Source: Streptomyces calvus
Lineage (GTDB): Bacteria; Actinomycetota; Actinomycetes; Streptomycetales; Streptomycetaceae
Assembly: GCF_006782915.1 (NCBI RefSeq)
Contig: NZ_VCNP01000055.1
Location: 62,001 to 126,000, forward strand
DNA: 64,000 nt
Direction of reading: 5' to 3'
A program made the translations under genes and the position numbers. Below the pieces are notes generated by a model that was given only the letters and a program-made list of their open reading frames with translations, did no database searches and had not been told where the DNA came from. Below, piece by piece: positions 8,393 to 16,551 of this stretch (position 1 is the first letter of the stretch; the number at the start of each line of letters is the position of its first letter).

Positions 8393-8527
8393 TCACCCGT
8401 CGGGCCACCAGGTGCGGGCGATGTCCTCGCGGACCTCGGGCCGCTCCGCGGGCCGCTCGTCGGCCTGCTCGCGGACTCGGCGGACGTCGGTCTTCTTCAG
8501 CGGCTTCCGCACGGTGACACGGCGCAT
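8393..8527 (-). CDS. Small charged protein (44 aa)
   Basis: This is a 44-residue frame with an excellent ribosome site (GGAAGGAGG eight bases before ATG 8527). The N-terminal half is basic (RRVTVRKPLKKTD), the middle is rich in Arg and Glu, and it ends ARTWWPDG. There is no signal peptide or membrane segment. It probably forms a short charged helix. Function is unknown. It stands alone, convergent with the GNAT and divergent from the methyltransferase, with about 138 bp of shared upstream sequence. Confidence 0.6.
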   Translation of the reverse strand: MRRVTVRKPLKKTDVRRVREQADERPAERPEVREDIARTWWPDG

Positions 8528-8665
8528 GACCGCCTCCTTCCGGGTCCACCGGGGTCCGTGGTCCCACGGAGGCAGACCTTTCGGGGGAGAGTTCCTCATC
8601 GGTCCCGTTCTGTCTGTGGCCGCGGTCACCCACGGCTTGTCAGTGGCGGGTGTCACGCTTGGGCC

Positions 8666-9286
8666 ATGACCACTCATGACGGTGACCGGACGGGCACGCA
8701 CGGTGTCGACTGGGACGCGCGGGCGGCCTCCTTCGACGAGGAACCGGACCACGGGCTGCGCGACCCCGGCGTGCGCGCCGCCTGGGCCGGCCGGCTGCGC
8801 ACCTGGCTGCCCGGACCGCCGGGCGACGTCCTGGACCTCGGCTGCGGCACCGGCAGCCTCGCGCTCCTCGCCGCCGAGCAGGGGCACCGGGTGACCGGGA
8901 TCGACCGCTCCCCGGCGATGGTGGCGCTCGCCCGGGAGAAGCTCGCCGGACGCGACGCGGTGTTCGTCGTCGGCGACGCGGCGGCACCGCCCATCGGTGC
9001 GGCGCGCTTCGACGCCGTCCTCGTACGGCACGTGCTGTGGACCCTGCCCGAACCGGCGCGCGTCCTGCGCCACTGGCGCGGCCTGCTGCGTCCCGGAGGC
9101 CGGCTCGTCCTGGTCGAGGGGGTGTGGGGGACGGTGAGCCCGGTCGGCATACCCGCCGACCTGCTCACCGCCCTCCTCGCGCCGCTCGCCCGGAAGGTGC
9201 GCCTGGAGCGGTTGTCGCAGGACGCGGCCCTGTGGGGCGGTGACGTGCGCGACGAGCGCTACGCCGTGGTCGCGGTGCCGGACTGA
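8666..9286 (+). CDS. Class I SAM-dependent methyltransferase
   Basis: This 206-residue protein has a type-11 methyltransferase core. The SAM-binding VLDLGCGTGSLAL lies near residue 55, followed by the acidic GIDRSPAMV. A GDAAAPPI segment and LVRHVLWTLPEP follow, and the strand-5 region LRPGGRLVLVEGVW closes the fold. The substrate cannot be inferred. The start ATG 8666 gives a conventional N-terminus with no extra domain. It is a single gene, with the convergent DUF402 gene 12 bp downstream. Confidence 0.86.
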   Translation: MTTHDGDRTGTHGVDWDARAASFDEEPDHGLRDPGVRAAWAGRLRTWLPGPPGDVLDLGCGTGSLALLAAEQGHRVTGIDRSPAMVALAREKLAGRDAVFVVGDAAAPPIGAARFDAVLVRHVLWTLPEPARVLRHWRGLLRPGGRLVLVEGVWGTVSPVGIPADLLTALLAPLARKVRLERLSQDAALWGGDVRDERYAVVAVPD

Positions 9287-9298
9287 TCGTGCCGCGCC

Positions 9299-9799
9299 TC
9301 AGCCGAGCAGTACGCCGAGCCGGCCCGCGCGGGCCCGGGCGTCCAGCTCGTCGAGGGCGGCCACCGCGGCGGCCGCCGCCCGCGGGTCCGCCGCTTCCAG
9401 CCCGCTCGCCGCGAACTCGTCCTCGTCCAGCCGCCGTACGTCCGTGCCGTCCGCCGAGACCCACAGGTCCAGGTCGAGGTCCTCGACGACCAGCCGGTCG
9501 CCGGAGCGCTCGGCGGGCCGGGTGATGTCGCAGTAGTGGCCCTTGAGGGTGCCGTCGGCGGCGCGGACCTCCTTCACGGAGTACCAGCGGTCGCGCCAGT
9601 AGTGCTCGGTGAAGACGTCACCGGGCTCGAAGCGCACGAAGCCGAAGTCGCGCACGCCGTCCCCCGCCCAGGGGGCGCGCACGGTGACCCGGGTGCCGTC
9701 GTCGGCGACCAGTTCGGCCGGGTAGCGGATCTTGGTGCGGCCCGCCTTGACCAGGACGACCTCCACCAGGGCCGGCCGGTCAGCCGAGTTCGCGGACAT
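9299..9799 (-). CDS. DUF402-type protein (FomD/NTP-phosphatase-like fold)
   Basis: This 166-residue protein resembles DUF402 proteins, which form a beta-barrel and in characterised cases hydrolyse nucleoside di/triphosphates or cytidylyl-phosphonates with divalent metal. Visible family signs are a Tyr/Trp-rich centre (TEHYWRDRWYSV), HYCDITRP and the acidic VVEDLDLDLWV. A helical C-terminus follows (AALDELDARARAG). Its start overlaps the end of the upstream GNAT gene by 20 bp, so the two are one operon. The substrate is unknown. Confidence 0.75.
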   Translation of the reverse strand: MSANSADRPALVEVVLVKAGRTKIRYPAELVADDGTRVTVRAPWAGDGVRDFGFVRFEPGDVFTEHYWRDRWYSVKEVRAADGTLKGHYCDITRPAERSGDRLVVEDLDLDLWVSADGTDVRRLDEDEFAASGLEAADPRAAAAAVAALDELDARARAGRLGVLLG

Positions 9800-10709
9800 G
9801 GCGCACCTCCGTCGCGCAGATCTCGTAGCCGAACCACCGGTTGATGGCGATCATCGGCCCGTTGCCGGTGTCGTTGCCCGTGATCGCCTCCGTGTACCCG
9901 GCCGCGCGGGCGCGGTGCAGGGAGTCGTTCTTGGCGAGCTTGGCCAGGCCCCGGCCGCGGTGGGCGCGGGCGGTGCCGGTCATGACGGTGCCGTACCGGG
10001 TGCCGCCGTCCGTGCGGACCGCGGAGAAGGCGGCGGGACGGCCGTCGACCAGCGCGACCGTGGTCAGCTCGGCACTGAACAGCGGGTGCTGCCAGGTCTC
10101 CTTCAGCCAGGCCTCGTAGTCGGTGAACTCCGTGTCCACGTCGCTCGGTTCGTCCGCCGTGGTCTCCGCGTCCAGCTCGAACAGCGGGCGCGGGTCGGCG
10201 GCGAAGTCGGAGCCCGTGCGCAGTTCCACGCCCGGCGGCGGGTCCTGCAGCGGGGGCAGGGTGCCGTGCGCCAGGTCCAGCCGGAGGAAGTGCGCGGAGC
10301 GGCTGGCCCGGTAGCCGTGCCGCTCGGCGAAGGCGCGGTTGCCCGGCTCGTCCAGCACCCAGGCGAGCAGCCGGGTGGCGCCGTGCGCGGCCAGGTGCTC
10401 CTCGGCGGCGCGCACCAGCAGCGTCCCGGCGCCCCGGCGGGTGTGCCCGGGATGCACGTACACGTTGATGTTGCCCTGGCCCGGTTCGGGGCTCTCGTGG
10501 GACAGGTGCACCTGCGCGGTGCCGATCACCTCGCCGTCGGCCACGGCGACGAAGGGCCGGTAGTGGGCGTCGGGGTGCATGTGGGTGAGGTCGTGGGCCA
10601 GGGACTCCGGGGTGAGCAGGAAGAACGGCAGCGCGGCGCGCCGGACGCGGGCGAAGCCTTCGAGGTCGTCGGGGGCGTCGGGGCTGAGATCGCGGACGGT
10701 CACGGTCAT
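9780..10709 (-). CDS. Tandem-GNAT acetyltransferase
   Basis: This 309-residue protein contains two GNAT domains. The N-terminal one shows VYVHPGHTRRGAGTLLVRAA near residue 85. The C-terminal one shows GTARAHRGRGLAKLAKND near residue 255, followed by AINRWFGYE. Two-domain GNATs of this length are common in Streptomyces, including mycothiol-synthase-like proteins, but nothing here identifies MshD. Start ATG 10709 is chosen as the first Met with a standard opening (MTVTVRDLSP). It is the first gene of a two-gene operon with the DUF402 gene and is divergent from a GntR regulator, with 70 bp between starts. Confidence 0.83.
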   Translation of the reverse strand: MTVTVRDLSPDAPDDLEGFARVRRAALPFFLLTPESLAHDLTHMHPDAHYRPFVAVADGEVIGTAQVHLSHESPEPGQGNINVYVHPGHTRRGAGTLLVRAAEEHLAAHGATRLLAWVLDEPGNRAFAERHGYRASRSAHFLRLDLAHGTLPPLQDPPPGVELRTGSDFAADPRPLFELDAETTADEPSDVDTEFTDYEAWLKETWQHPLFSAELTTVALVDGRPAAFSAVRTDGGTRYGTVMTGTARAHRGRGLAKLAKNDSLHRARAAGYTEAITGNDTGNGPMIAINRWFGYEICATEVRHVRELG

Positions 10710-10779
10710 GGAGGCGCACGCTACGGGGCGAGCGACCCGGCTGCCTCTCATTTTCCGTCCGGTGCGGGACAATCGGGCC

Positions 10780-11148
10780 GTGACCTTGAAGATCGAAATC
10801 GACGACGGCGCGCCGCCGTACGAGCAGGTGCGGGCGCAGATCTCCGAGCAGGCCCGGTCGGGCGCGCTGCCCGTGGGGTACCGGCTGCCCACGGTGCGGG
10901 GGCTGGCCGGGACGCTCGGCCTCGCCGTCAACACGGTGGCCAAGGCGTACCGGGCGCTGGAGGCCGACGGGGTGATCGAGACGCGGGGCCGCAACGGCAC
11001 GGTGATCGCCGCCGCGGGCTCGGCGGCGGAACGCGAGGCCGCCGCGGCGGCGCAGGCGTACGCGGAGCGGGTCCGGCGACTGGCGCTGAGCGAGGACGAC
11101 GCACTGGCCGCCGTACGGGACGCCCTGCGGGCGGCTTACGGGGACTGA
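10780..11148 (+). CDS. GntR-family regulator, YtrA type
   Basis: This short 122-residue regulator has a winged helix at residues 10-75. Key signs are PPYEQVRAQI, LPTVRGLAGTLGLAVNTVAKAY (recognition helix) and DGVIETRGRNGT (wing). Only a short dimerising helix follows, with no UTRA or FCD effector domain, which defines the YtrA subfamily. Such regulators often control neighbouring ABC transporters; none is present here. The start is GTG 10780. It may control the divergent GNAT-DUF402 operon. Confidence 0.82.
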   Translation: MTLKIEIDDGAPPYEQVRAQISEQARSGALPVGYRLPTVRGLAGTLGLAVNTVAKAYRALEADGVIETRGRNGTVIAAAGSAAEREAAAAAQAYAERVRRLALSEDDALAAVRDALRAAYGD

Positions 11149-11237
11149 GCGCGCGAGTGCGCTGCGGGCGGCTCGCGGGCGAGTGCGTGCGGGTGTGCTG
11201 CCGGCGGCCGTCGGAGGGTGTCGCGGTGGCGGGGCCG

Positions 11238-11271
11238 CTGCCTACCGCTGCCCACTGCCTACCGCTGCCCG
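11238..11271. repeat. 17-bp tandem duplication across the end of the DUF72 gene
   Basis: CTGCCTACCGCTGCCCA (11238-11254) is followed directly by a copy with one change (11255-11271). The duplication spans the DUF72 stop codon and may have reset its C-terminus. Confidence 0.7.
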
Positions 11272-12089
11272 CGGCCGGCCGCTCCCGCGGCTCCCCGCGA
11301 CCCGTGCAGGGGCTCGGTGACCGGCAGCTGTGCGGCCGCGGGCGTGCGGGTCACCGTCAGCCGCGCCGTCCGGGCCAGCGCGGCGAACGCCGCCGCGTCC
11401 CGGACCGCCGCCGCGTCCGGGTCGTTGTTGAAGTACGCGTAGACGTCCTCGCCGGCCGGCCAGGCGGTCGCGATGCGGTCGACCCAGGTCCGCAGGGACT
11501 GCCGTCCGTAGCGCGGCCAGGGTTGGGCGCGGCCCTGGTGGAAGCGGACGTAGCCCCAGTCGGCGGTGCGCCACAGCGGAGCCGCGGGACGCCCCAGGAC
11601 GTCCGCCCAGCACAGGGCGGCGCCCCGGGCCTCGAGCACGGCACGCACCTGCGGCGTCCACCAGGAATCGTGGCGCGGCTCGACCGCCACCCGGACCGAC
11701 GCGGGGAAGCGGCGCAGACAGGCGTGCAGCAGCGCGGCATCGGCGTGCAAGGTGGGCGGGAGCTGGAGCAGTACCGGGCCGAGCCGGTCACCCAGCCCGG
11801 CCGCATGGGTCATCAGGCGTTCGACCGGCTCCTCGGGATCCCGCAGCCGCTTGATGTGCGTCAGGTAGCGGCTCGCCTTGACCGCCACCACGAAGCCCGG
11901 CGGGGTGCGCGCCCGCCAGGCGGCGAACGTGTCCCACGACGGCAGCCGGTAGAAGGCGTTGTTGATCTCCACGGTGGCGAACCGCGCCGCGTACTCCTCC
12001 AGCCAGAGCCGAACCGGCAGCCCGGACGGGTACAGCACCTCGCGCCAGTCCTTGTACTGCCACCCCGACGTCCCGACGAACAGGGTCAT
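11259..12089 (-). CDS. DUF72 family protein
   Basis: This 276-residue protein is a clear DUF72 member, a predicted TIM-barrel family of unknown biochemical role. Family signs are the opening GTSGWQYKDW, EINNAFYRLPS near residue 42 and VKASRYLTHIKRL near 70. They continue with LGPVLLQLPP near 103, VAVEPRHDSWW near 135 and YAYFNNDPD near 217. Start ATG 12089 has no strong ribosome site but gives the exact family N-terminus. A 17-bp duplication overlaps its end. It is followed, convergently, by the YtrA-type regulator. Confidence 0.85.
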   Translation of the reverse strand: MTLFVGTSGWQYKDWREVLYPSGLPVRLWLEEYAARFATVEINNAFYRLPSWDTFAAWRARTPPGFVVAVKASRYLTHIKRLRDPEEPVERLMTHAAGLGDRLGPVLLQLPPTLHADAALLHACLRRFPASVRVAVEPRHDSWWTPQVRAVLEARGAALCWADVLGRPAAPLWRTADWGYVRFHQGRAQPWPRYGRQSLRTWVDRIATAWPAGEDVYAYFNNDPDAAAVRDAAAFAALARTARLTVTRTPAAAQLPVTEPLHGSRGAAGAAGRGQR

Positions 12090-12123
12090 ACGCCCATCAA
12101 AACACCTGTACCGGCACCCGTGC

Positions 12124-13227
12124 CTACAGATACAGTCCGGCGTCCGCGTCGCCCCGCGGCTCCGGCAGCGCCGTCGGCGACGTGCCGCGGCGCAGCGCGT
12201 ACAGCTCGGCCAGGGTCGCGCCCTCACGGCCGACGCCGTCCTCGCGGCCCAGCCAGTTCACCGCCTCGGCGCGGGTCAGCGGCCCGACCTCGATACGGGC
12301 GAGACAGCGGCCGGGACGGACCACGGCCGGGTGGAGACGCTCCAGGTCCTCGTTGGTGGTGACGCCGACCAGGACGTTGCGGCCCTGGCCGAGCAGACCG
12401 TCCGTCAGGTTCAGCAGCCGGGACAGCGCCTGCCCGGCGGTGTGCTTGGCCTCGCCGCGGATCAGCTCGTCGCAGTCCTCCAGGAGCAGCAGCCGCCAAC
12501 GGCCCTTGCCCGCCGCGTCCTCCTCGCCGATGGCGATGTCCATCAGGTACCCGACGTCGGTGAAGAGCCGCTCGGGGTCCAGCACGCAGTCCACCTGGCA
12601 CCAGTCCCGCCAGGACCGGGCCAGCGTGCGCAGCGCGGAGGTCTTGCCGGTGCCCGGCGGGCCGTGCAGCAGGAGCAGCCGGCCCGAGATGTCCTCGGGC
12701 GTGGTCTTCATCAGGCGGTCCATCGCGTCCGCCACCGGCGCGGTGTAGTTGGGCCGGATCTCGTCCCAGGTGCCGGCCGAGATCTGCCGGGTGGTGCGGT
12801 GCGGGCCCCGGCGCGGGGAGACGTACCAGAAGCCCATGGTGACGTTCTCCGGCTGCGGTTCGGGCTCGTCCGCGGCACCGTCGGTGGCCTCGTCCAGGAC
12901 CTTCGCGGCGAGGTCGGCGCTGGTCGCGGTGACCGTGACGTCGGCGCCCCGGTTCCAGCGGGAGACCAGCAGCGTCCAGCCGTCGCCCTCGGCGAGGGTG
13001 GCGCTGCGGTCGTCGTCCCGGGCGATCCGCAGCACCCGCGCGTCCGCGGGCAGCAGGGTCGCGCCGGAGCGTACGCGGTCGATGTTGACGGCGTGCGAGA
13101 ACGGCTGCTCGCCCGTCGCGAAGCGGCCGAGGAACAGCGCGTCGACGACATCGGACGGGGAGTCGCTGTCGTCGACGTTGAGCCGGATCGGCAGTGCGTC
13201 GTGTGGCTGCGCGGACATGTTCGCCAT
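12124..13227 (-). CDS. AAA-type ATPase with N-terminal DUF5925-like domain
   Basis: This 367-residue cytoplasmic ATPase has an N-terminal region (1-130) resembling the actinobacterial DUF5925 domain. The AAA core follows, with Walker A GPPGTGKT near residue 190 and Walker B LLLLEDCDEL near 250. A sensor segment VGVTTNEDLERLHPAVVRPGR lies near 290, the usual substrate-unfolding AAA arrangement. Two in-frame starts exist (MANM and MSAQ, nine bases apart). A protease or remodelling partner is not adjacent, so its target is unknown. It lies alone between the glycan operon and DUF72. Confidence 0.8.
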   Translation of the reverse strand: MANMSAQPHDALPIRLNVDDSDSPSDVVDALFLGRFATGEQPFSHAVNIDRVRSGATLLPADARVLRIARDDDRSATLAEGDGWTLLVSRWNRGADVTVTATSADLAAKVLDEATDGAADEPEPQPENVTMGFWYVSPRRGPHRTTRQISAGTWDEIRPNYTAPVADAMDRLMKTTPEDISGRLLLLHGPPGTGKTSALRTLARSWRDWCQVDCVLDPERLFTDVGYLMDIAIGEEDAAGKGRWRLLLLEDCDELIRGEAKHTAGQALSRLLNLTDGLLGQGRNVLVGVTTNEDLERLHPAVVRPGRCLARIEVGPLTRAEAVNWLGREDGVGREGATLAELYALRRGTSPTALPEPRGDADAGLYL

Positions 13228-13310
13228 GATCGGTCACCCGGGCCCCGCGTGCACCCAATTTCCGGGGTGCGCGCGGATTGTCGCCCGTGGGCGGCTCGTG
13301 TCCGGTGTGT

Positions 13311-14111
13311 TCACTCCGGACGCCTGCGCAGCAGCAGCCCCGCCTGCCGCGCCCGCCGCACCACCGCGTAGCCCTTGGTGAGCGCCCGGTCCCGGGCGAA
13401 GGTGCGGGCGACGTCCCGCCCCTCCACCAGCCGCTCGAACGCGGCGGCGCCCGTCGACCGCCGCACCGTGACCCGCCGCAGCGCGTACGGCCCCTGCGCG
13501 CGCCGGGCGAGGCCGTTGCCCACGGCGAGCGCCTGCGCGTACCCCGTCTCCCGCACCGCCTCGCGCACCCGGCGGCTGGAGTAGCCGTAGGGGTAGGCGA
13601 AGGAGGCGGGGACGGTGCCCAGCTGGTCGGAGACGATCTCCTTGCACCGGATCAGCTCGGCGCGCAGCCGGCCGTCGTCGAGCCGGTCGAGCTGCGGGTG
13701 GCGGTGGCTGTGCCCGCCGATCTCCACGCCGGCGCCCGCCAGTTCGCGCACCTGGTCCCAGTCCAGCATGGTGTCCAGTCCGCCGCCGGTGTCGTACGGG
13801 CCGCGCAGCCAGCCCGTGGTGACGAACACGGTGGCCGGGAAACCGTGCTCGGCGAGCACGGGCAGGGCGTGCCGGTGCACGCCCTCGTAGCCGTCGTCGA
13901 ACGTGACCAGGACCGGGCGCTCGGGCAGCGGGCGGCCCGAGCGCCAGTGGGCGGCCAGTTCGGCGGTGGTGACGGGAGTGAGACGCCGGTCGGCGATCAC
14001 CGCCATCTGCTCGGCGAACGCCCGGGGGGTCACCGACAGGGCGCGGGTCGCCTCGCTCGGGTGGTCCGCGACCGCGTGGTACATCAGGACCGGCACCCGC
14101 AGGTCAGCCAC
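13311..14111 (-). CDS. Polysaccharide deacetylase (NodB/CE4)
   Basis: This 266-residue NodB-homology protein removes N-acetyl groups from amino-sugar polymers with a metal centre. Motif 1 is TFDDGYEG near residue 70 (catalytic base Asp and metal Asp). Motif 2 is GGHSHRH near 133 (metal His pair). FAYPYG is the later substrate-groove motif. No signal peptide is evident, so it may act at the cytoplasmic face or be exported otherwise. It is the last gene of a three-gene operon, overlapping the preceding glycosyltransferase by 8 bp, which suggests that it modifies the same glycan. Confidence 0.88.
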   Translation of the reverse strand: MADLRVPVLMYHAVADHPSEATRALSVTPRAFAEQMAVIADRRLTPVTTAELAAHWRSGRPLPERPVLVTFDDGYEGVHRHALPVLAEHGFPATVFVTTGWLRGPYDTGGGLDTMLDWDQVRELAGAGVEIGGHSHRHPQLDRLDDGRLRAELIRCKEIVSDQLGTVPASFAYPYGYSSRRVREAVRETGYAQALAVGNGLARRAQGPYALRRVTVRRSTGAAAFERLVEGRDVARTFARDRALTKGYAVVRRARQAGLLLRRRPE

Positions 14112-15102
14112 GGCCGCTCCCTTCGATGCCCACCACGGAGAAGGCGACCCCGCCCCGCCTGGCCCGCACGCTGCCCACCAGGTAGCCGCCCGCCGCCGTG
14201 AGCACCCCGGTGACGATCGCGCCCGCGCGTCCCGCGCCGCCCGGCCGGTTCAGCAGGGCGTCGCGCAGGCCGCGCGCCACCCCGGCCGGCAACACGCGCG
14301 TGGTGTACCGGCGTTCGGACTCCAGCCCCTTCTGCGCGCCGACGCTGCGGGCCACCAGGGCCTTGGACAGGCCCTCGGCGTAGGTCCGCGTCCGGAAGTA
14401 GCGGAAGTGCTCGCGGACCTCGGGCACCCGGTGGTGGATCACCGCCCGGTCGTCGATGAGCAGGATCGCGTCCGGGCGGGCGCGGCTGAGGCGGATGCAC
14501 AGCTCCGTCTCCTCGCCGCCCAGCGGGCGCTTGTTCCCGTCGCGTCCGATGCCGGTGGCGAAGCCGCCCGCCGCGTCGAAGGCGCTGCGCCGGAACGAGG
14601 CGTTGCCGCCGAGGACGTTGCGCACCCGGACCCGGCCGGGCGGCAGGCCCCGGTAGGTGCAGCCGACCACCCAGTCGAACTCCTCGGGGAACCAGTCGGG
14701 GCGCCGGCCCGACGCCCAGACCGGTTCGGTGCGCCCGCCGACCGCCATCACGCGCGGGTCGGCGTACGCCTCGGCGAAGTGCTTCAGCCAGTCGCGTTCG
14801 GCCACGGCGTCGTCGTCGAGGAAGGCGACGACCTCGCCGCGGGAGGCGGCGATCCCGGTGTTGCGGCCGGCGGACAGGCCGCGGGGGCCCGCGTTGGCGA
14901 GCACCCGCACGTCCTCCGTCTCCTGGTACTCCTTGCCCAGACGGTCCAGGAGCGCCTGGTTGTGGTCGACGACCAGCAGGGTCTCCAGGGCCGGCCGTGA
15001 CTGCGCCCGTACCGAGGCGACCGCCGCGAGGACGTCCTCCCAGCGGTCCTCGGTGTAGGCGCAGATCACGACGGAGATCTCGGGCGTGCCGGGACCGCTC
15101 AA
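14104..15102 (-). CDS. Family 2 glycosyltransferase (TTG start)
   Basis: This is a GT-A glycosyltransferase of 332 residues. The nucleotide-binding start ISVVICAYTEDRW lies near residue 8, and the metal-binding FLDDDA lies near residue 98. An acceptor-side GGEETELCIRL near 210 matches the ED motif of GT2 enzymes. A short hydrophobic stretch near the C-terminus (AGAIVTGVLTAAGGYLVG) may attach it to the membrane. The TTG start at 15102 is chosen because TTG overlaps the upstream TGA as TTGA and has GGGGGAAGG before it. No in-frame ATG or GTG fits better. It is coupled to both neighbours. Confidence 0.82.
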   Translation of the reverse strand: MSGPGTPEISVVICAYTEDRWEDVLAAVASVRAQSRPALETLLVVDHNQALLDRLGKEYQETEDVRVLANAGPRGLSAGRNTGIAASRGEVVAFLDDDAVAERDWLKHFAEAYADPRVMAVGGRTEPVWASGRRPDWFPEEFDWVVGCTYRGLPPGRVRVRNVLGGNASFRRSAFDAAGGFATGIGRDGNKRPLGGEETELCIRLSRARPDAILLIDDRAVIHHRVPEVREHFRYFRTRTYAEGLSKALVARSVGAQKGLESERRYTTRVLPAGVARGLRDALLNRPGGAGRAGAIVTGVLTAAGGYLVGSVRARRGGVAFSVVGIEGSGRG

Positions 15103-15920
15103 GACACCTTCCCCCGGACCGTGTCGAGCAGCGGCGAGCGGTGCGGGCGCCTGCGCAGCGCACGCCGGTTGGAGCGTTCCCGCAGGATCACCCCGAGCAC
15201 CCGCAGGCCGTCGCGCACGGCCCGCAGGTTGCTGGTGCCGTGGATGCGCAGGTACTCGTGGCTCGGGATCTCCTGGACCTTCAGGCCCGCCTTGACGACC
15301 CGGATGTTCATCAGGGTCTCCACCTCGAAGCCGGTGCAGTCGAGGTCGATCTTGTCCAGGCAGTGCCGCCAGAAGGCGTTGTAGCCGTAGCAGAGGTCGG
15401 TGTAGCGGGCGCCGAACTTGCGGTTGACCACGGCGCACAGCGCCCGGTTGCCCAGTTTGCGGATGAAGGTCATGTCGTCGGTGCCGCCGCCGTTGGCGAA
15501 GCGGGACCCCTTGGCGAAGTCCGCGCCGGAGACCAGCGCGGATACGTAGCTGACGATCTCGTTGCCGTCCGCTGAGCCGTCGGCGTCGACCATCACGATG
15601 ATGTCGCCGGTGCAGGCCTCGAAGCCGGCCCGCAGGGCGTCTCCCTTGCCCTTGCCGCGCTGCCCGACGACCTTGACGCCGGACCACAGTTCGCGGGCCA
15701 CCTCGACGGTGTTGTCGGTGGAGTTGCCGTCGACGAGGACCACTTCGTGGATCCAGTCGGGAAGCGTCTTGAAGACGTACGGCAGGTTCTCCGCCTCGTT
15801 CATGGCCGGTATCACCACGCTCACCGGTGGCGCGATGGCCAGGTGCGAGGAGATGGGCCGGTACTTGCCGGCGGTGGGCGGATCCTGGTCCGCGGTCGCC
15901 GGCGGCAGAACGGAGCTCAT
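15099..15920 (-). CDS. Family 2 glycosyltransferase, dolichol-phosphate-mannose-synthase-like
   Basis: This 273-residue GT2 enzyme has PVSVVIPAMNEAENLP near residue 33, then LVDGNSTDNT and VMVDADGSADGNE near 112. GKGDALRAGFE and KGSRFANGGGTDDMT follow. These match the DPM1-like group that moves a sugar from a nucleotide onto polyprenyl phosphate. There are no C-terminal membrane helices. It is the first gene of the operon (GT2, GT2, NodB) and ends inside the next gene's TTGA start. The start ATG 15920 follows GAGAGGGAA. The product is presumably a lipid-linked sugar for a surface glycan. Confidence 0.85.
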   Translation of the reverse strand: MSSVLPPATADQDPPTAGKYRPISSHLAIAPPVSVVIPAMNEAENLPYVFKTLPDWIHEVVLVDGNSTDNTVEVARELWSGVKVVGQRGKGKGDALRAGFEACTGDIIVMVDADGSADGNEIVSYVSALVSGADFAKGSRFANGGGTDDMTFIRKLGNRALCAVVNRKFGARYTDLCYGYNAFWRHCLDKIDLDCTGFEVETLMNIRVVKAGLKVQEIPSHEYLRIHGTSNLRAVRDGLRVLGVILRERSNRRALRRRPHRSPLLDTVRGKVS

Positions 15921-16214
15921 GAGTCTGGTTCCCTCTCGTCCGGTGGACCGCCCGCCCCTCGGGCGGCCCGGCTGTACGTCCGGTTCGAAAGGGGGGTTCT
16001 CACCCCACGGCACGGCGGATGAGCGTCCGTGCACGCCGGGTGAGCTGGCAAATCTGGTCCGCCGTGGAAAACACCGGCCGGCCGCGCGGCACGGCTCGGC
16101 CACCGCTGTGGTCGCCGAGCACGGCACCCCCCTACCGCGCCCCGCGCCGGTTCGTCGCGGTCCGAGCCCTCCCCTGGAGCCATGAGATGACGGACCGGTG
16201 CGGGTGAGATCTAT

Positions 16215-16238
16215 GACGTTGTCGACGTTATTGACGTT
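16215..16238 (-). promoter_or_regulatory. Three GACGTT repeats with 9-bp period upstream of the glycan operon
   Basis: GACGTT occurs at 16215, 16224 and 16233, exactly 9 bp apart. It sits in the 631-bp spacer (15921-16551) between the divergent glycan operon and SGNH lipase. Head-to-tail repeats of this pitch suit proteins that line up along DNA, such as MerR-like BldC; this is only an analogy. The rest of the spacer is less G+C-rich, contains a TTGACA at 16475-16480 that may belong to the lipase promoter, and holds no convincing gene. Confidence 0.4.
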
Positions 16239-16551
16239 TGAACCTGTATGGCAAGACCCGGGTGGTGTCCCACTCTTCTGCTCGCTTTGACCCTTGCGGG
16301 TGCTTCTTGTGCTGATGTGCGGGTCGGCATGGCCGAGTTTGCCCCCCAAGGCGTCGGATGCCGGGCTTCAATGTGGCCCACCTCGTAGGGGCCGTCAAGG
16401 GTGGAAAGTCCCGGCGGCCGGAATCAGACCGGGATTGAACGCGAACAGGCCGAGTGGTGTCCGACGTTGCAAGTTTTGACATGAACACTTCCGATCAACG
16501 CGCGTAGTCACTACAACGGTTCGTGCAGCGAACCTGCTAAATGGAGGCTCC

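Noticed and set aside
13311..15920. Natural-product (secondary metabolite) cluster
   Set aside because: Only two GT2 enzymes and a deacetylase are present; no PKS, NRPS, terpene or RiPP genes occur here or elsewhere in the window.
16260..16480. Riboswitch-like leader before the SGNH lipase
   Set aside because: The stretch has some G-rich turns, but I could not match a known aptamer core or a consistent switch helix.
16228..16488. 86-codon minus-strand frame in the spacer before the SGNH lipase
   Set aside because: Mixed codon use, no ribosome site, covers the promoter region and shows no recognisable motif.
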